Assembly (NCBI GenBank): GCA_964019695.1
Contig: OZ026514.1
Span: forward strand, 8,122,751 to 8,186,750
Reading direction: 5' to 3'
DNA: 64,000 nt
Source: Loripinus fragilis
Lineage: Eukaryota > Mollusca > Bivalvia > Lucinida > Lucinidae
Below the pieces are notes generated by a model. That model saw only the letters and a list, made by a program, of their open reading frames with translations. It was not told the origin of the DNA and made no database searches. A program made the position numbers and the translations under genes. Positions 60,936-64,000 of this stretch are shown one piece after another (the first letter of the stretch is position 1; each line of letters opens with the position of its first letter).

Positions 60936-62222
60936 AACAAGGCAAATTCGACGAATTTATATCCCCCGACGAAGGGTTATTTGAGAGAAACATGTAAATC
61001 ACAAAGCATAAATCATATTTATCTAACCCTTAGTTCACCTACATTATCATTCAGATCATAACAAATGCCTGTCAAAGTATGTTTTAGTGCTTAGTTCGAT
61101 AAAAAATATACTACATCTGCACAATTTCAATATCTGACCTTTATACCCAACCTCAGAGGTCAAGATTGCGTGTAAATTCAAAGGATTACCTTGCATGTAG
61201 GTCTACACTTCTTCAACTTTACTTTGGTATACAACATGACCACTTTTAGAAAAGAACAAAAAATGACCTTTTGACCCCACCCCAGGGGTCATTGGTGTGT
61301 GTAATGACAGCATACTTGCTTTCATGGTGCTCTGTGATCAATTCCCTTTAATTCGATATGCAACATGACTACTTTCAGAAAAATATATAGTTTGACCTTT
61401 TGACCCCACCCCCTGGGTCAAGGGTGTGTCTGCAGGCAAAATATTTGCTACCATGATGCTGCCAGCGTCATCAGCTTTAATTTGATATGCAACATGACTA
61501 CTTTTAGAAAAATATATAGTTTGACCTTTTGACCCCACCCCCTGGGTCGAGGGTGTGTCTGTGCGCAAAATATTTGCTACCATGTTGCTGCCAGCGTCGT
61601 CAGCTTTAATTTGATATGCAACATGACCATATTCTGAAAAAGTTTAATTTTGGCCTCGGCCCCACCCCCTAAGTCCACCCAAGGGGCTCGGAATCAGGCC
61701 TTCAAACTGAAATCTCGTTTGACATGTTTCATATCTATTGCTGCTCTGCCTGCATGCAAAATTTCAGCAAAAAATATTAATAATTGCCTTAGTTATTGCG
61801 AAATTTATATATTTGACCTTTGACCCCTTAGGTCGGGTCAAAGGGGGTGGGGTAAAACTTTGACACTGCCATTCTTATCTACAGGCACTTGGCAATCATG
61901 GTCTATAGCGAGAAGTTGTTAAATATAATAGCTTTGATGAAATGTGAAGATCATCACACAAAAAAGCTAATATAGGTTTTGCCTTATAATTGCCTATACT
62001 TAAACAAGGGCAATAACTCAAGTGTTAAGGGGTCGATATTGACCAAACTTATAGGATATCGAGAGTTCATGGTTCTTATCGTTTGTACCAAGAATGAATC
62101 AAATCTGACCAATAGGTACTGAGATATGGTTCCGGACAGACAAAAAGTGCGGACGGACGGACGGATTGGACGGACGGACGGACGACGCCAAAACTATATC
62201 CCTCCGACTTCGTCGGGGGATA
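60936..62222 (+). mobile_element. HINE/pearl-type element D, apparently complete
   Basis: The 5' end 'TATCCCCCGACGAAG' (60961-60975) is exactly complementary to 'CTTCGTCGGGGGATA' at the 3' end, which itself forms a hairpin TATCCCTCCGAC-TTC-GTCGGGGGATA (62197-62222). The core has three or four ~128-bp units ('TTTGACCTTTTGACCCCACC', 'GGCAAAATATTTGCTACCAT'; near 61260, 61380, 61508, 61630). A 3' unique part (61810-62140) matches 20640-21000, and ACGG repeats lie at 62148-62190. Confidence 0.85.
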
Positions 62223-62317
62223 ATAAGGTAAGCATATTTAATGGTGCATGCTTCATTTATTTTATAATAGGAATTACCGACAAAGCTTAGCGTTGCGCAG
62301 TTTGGTCACCCGAGGAT

Positions 62318-62529
62318 ACATCTGTACCCCAAGCGAAATAATAGACAAAATCAACCCTAGAAATTAATATTTTTGCCTGAATTTTCGCATACTACTGCAA
62401 AAACACATATTGAATTATATGATGGAAAGAAATTATGCACTTGCCCCCAAAAAACAGTTTTATAGGCTGATTTCGAAATAAAAAGTTGATTTCGCGAAAT
62501 CAAGTTGATTACTCCGATTAGTCATACCC
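62318..62529. repeat. Right terminal inverted repeat of the MULE, outer part
   Basis: Reverse complement of 49563-49775: 'CTGTACCCCAAGCGAAATAA', 'AAAACAGTTTTATAGGCTGA', 'TTGATTACTCCGATTAGTCA'. Ends next to the right TTTGACTAG duplication. Confidence 0.88.
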
Positions 62530-62538
62530 TTTGACTAG
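62530..62538. repeat. 9-bp target-site duplication, right (TTTGACTAG)
   Basis: Identical to 49554-49562. Confidence 0.88.
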
Positions 62539-62539
62539 G

Positions 62540-63450
62540 CCGAAGTGAACAAGGGCCGAATAAACAAATTTTTTATGACCCTGATCTTTGTAAATGCTAC
62601 TTTCTATTTCAGTAGAGAGGGCGATCTAAGAAGTATTGAAAAATGTTTTCTCAGCTGGAATAAAGATTTGCATGCATTTAAATTTAAATGTTTACTTTTA
62701 CTTTAACTTTTACTTCTTCATCACAGGTACGTGCTCGATTCGAGCTACACGTCGGATGGGTGCAGGATCATTCAAATGGTGGGCTAAATCGAGTCCAGCA
62801 TACCCGAACATGCTTTTCTGAATTACGGACAACTCGGCCCAAAACCAACCCCCTCACCTATATTTTCGCGCCTTCCGCAGATCCCATTGTTATAAAGTCA
62901 TCTAATTGTTTAATCACTTTTGTTATTTCTGCCCATTTTGGGGACTATTTGGGGACAAACAATAGGGACCTTTCCTGCAACTTGGCATTGCTTATCTGGA
63001 TATGGATCTGCTCCTTGGTTATAGTGGAAATGAAAATCTTTCTGGTTGGAGAGAGTCATCATATGTGAACTGGGGCAATACATTGCCAATTGGTCGTCTT
63101 TTCAGCAGAGTTGCTGATGGGAATGCTCCACAATAATCTGTTGACCGTATCAAACACTAACTCTCTTAAATTACATTTGTGGAGTTTTGACCTTTGATAC
63201 ACTTAAAGGGAAAATTCACACTTTTTTGAAATGCATTTATTATAGAGCTTACAGTATGGTAGGAATTATCATTCATTTAATGTGTGTGAAATCCCTTCAA
63301 TTAGCCTGTAATTAATTACTTTCAGTCGGCACTGGGGGTCTGGCCATTTGCAGGTCAATGAGCTCCTAACAAGTGGACTGGAATCACTATAACCTGCTTA
63401 CACATAACCTGACCAAAGTCTTAAATCCTTGTTAATGGCAAAAATTAACC
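62540..63450. other. Flanking DNA, no gene established
   Basis: A 126-codon open frame (62688-63068) begins in low-complexity TTTACTTTTACT repeats and passes an AG|GTACGTGCTCG junction. Its peptide is unfamiliar and I do not support it. The rest is AT-rich with no recognised repeat. Confidence 0.35.
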
Positions 63451-63455
63451 ATGTT

Positions 63456-63722
63456 TCAAAGTAATATTTTTTCAAGATTTGGCTCGAAATTATATAGACA
63501 AATTGTAGGTATTCCAATGGGTGCTAATTGTGCTCCTCTTGTTGCAGATTTGTTTTTGTTTTGTTATGAGAGAGACTTTATGTTGTCTCTGTCAGACAAT
63601 AATCAAACTGATATTATTTAAGCTTTTAACTCAACCTCCAGATATTTAGATGACTTACTTAATATTGATAACCCTTATTTGAACAATGGTAGGTCTGAAC
63701 TTCAGTTAAATAAAAGTAAGTA
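63456..63722 (+). pseudogene. Reverse transcriptase fragment, Penelope-like-type motifs
   Basis: The frame encodes 'YRQIVGIPMGANCAPLVADL' (RT motif B region, G-I-P-M-G-x-x-x-A-P) and 'FNSTSRYLDDLLNIDNPYL' (catalytic Y-x-D-D motif), then 'ELQLNKSK' and a stop. A TAA (63619-63621) lies between the two motifs. The pattern G-I-P-M-G...A-P-L with Y-L-D-D is found in Penelope-like elements and related animal RTs. The fragment stops abruptly where a SINE body starts at about 63720. Confidence 0.8.
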
Positions 63723-63930
63723 ATGGTGCAAAGATCAGGAATCGATACAATCAAGTACCACACCTGACCCAGGATACCAATGGGAAAGTGACAAACTCAC
63801 AGAAGACACCACAAACGAGAGCCAAGAGGTCAGCCCTTTCCCAGCAGGTGACCACAAAGCACATATAAACAGACGTGCACAAAACATAGCAAACACAAGA
63901 CAGAACAAAAACATAAAAGATCCACAAAAG
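63720..63930 (+). mobile_element. SINE body copy (family 3)
   Basis: 'GTGCAAAGATCAGGAATCGA', 'TACAATCAAGTACCACACC', 'GACCCAGGATACCAATGGGA' and 'GAGGTCAGCCCTTTCCCAGC' are the reverse complement of 35490-35645. The sequence after 63930 to the window end is unassigned. Confidence 0.78.
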
Positions 63931-64000
63931 AAGTACCGCCTTGGAAGGGTCAGTAAAATATTTTACTGGAGGGCTTAAACCGGTTTAACGGCGCCAACCT

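Larger units (their letters stand above)
49563..62529 (+). mobile_element. 13-kb Mutator-like (MULE) transposon with long inverted repeats
   Basis: The left terminus GGTATGACTAATCGGAGTAA (49564 on) is the exact complement of the right terminus, which ends at 62528. The match continues through 'TCAACTTG' and 'GAAATCA..TTTTATTTCGAAATCAGCCTAT' for about 200 bp. The left inverted region holds four diverged ~190-bp subrepeats (49590-50320, each starting GAAATC). Their inverted counterparts are at 57480-58046; the outermost subrepeat of the right end is at 62318-62529, separated by a later 4.3-kb insertion. A perfect 9-bp duplication flanks the whole. Inside is a MULE transposase on the plus strand (54773-56457). 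Element, duplication length and transposase class agree. The transposase is broken, so the copy is not autonomous now. Confidence 0.85.

Noticed and set aside
62688..63068. 126-codon frame as a gene
   Set aside because: It starts inside TTTACT low-complexity DNA, has no recognisable domain and no consistent splice structure.

Overview
The window is eukaryotic nuclear DNA, almost certainly from a bivalve mollusc. Evidence: AT-rich sequence with very low gene density, one gene split over 17 kb by introns full of repeats, tRNA-derived SINEs, and many tandem-repeat elements that end in (ACGG)n microsatellites plus a terminal hairpin. That last design matches the published bivalve 'pearl' / Helentron-associated (HINE) elements. 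There are no operons, Shine-Dalgarno sites or other prokaryotic features. I cannot name the species.

Host genes. Two are well supported, both on the minus strand. (1) A four-exon gene at 34025-16741 encodes a 142-residue AP-4 adaptor sigma subunit (AP4S1 orthologue). Only its first exon lies in a long open frame; I found the other three by reading splice junctions. (2) A single-exon 680-residue BTB-BACK protein (Kelch-like group) lies at 14241-12199, downstream of AP4S1 in the same orientation. Two weak candidates are a possible first exon at 34960 and a pipsqueak-type HTH exon at 58526-58665.

Layout. 1-12 kb: SINE, MITEs, a 3.7-kb foldback and a near-perfect 417-bp palindrome. 12-14.5 kb: the BTB gene between two oppositely oriented copies of one MITE family. 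16.7-34 kb: AP4S1; intron 3 holds MITEs and a SINE, the 9.8-kb intron 2 holds two head-to-tail HINE elements, one with another HINE nested in it. 34.5-37.8 kb: repeats and unassigned DNA. 37.9-45.5 kb: a HINE split by a 6.4-kb TIR element that carries about 5 kb of a roughly 183-bp satellite with a GGCCGGCC-centred palindrome in each unit. 45.6-48.9 kb: a hAT-like element with a perfect 6-bp target duplication. 49.0-49.4 kb: a LINE relic. 49.56-62.53 kb: a 13-kb Mutator-like (MULE) element with long inverted repeats, a perfect 9-bp target duplication, a broken MULE transposase and a set of five 50-nt hairpin repeats; its right inverted repeat is split by about 4.3 kb holding the HTH exon, a 5'-truncated LINE, a MITE and another HINE. 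62.5-64 kb: an RT fragment joined to a SINE.

The most notable items are the reconstructed AP4S1 gene, the 13-kb MULE with its hairpin repeats, and the satellite-carrying TIR element. All repeat assignments are by eye, without a database search.
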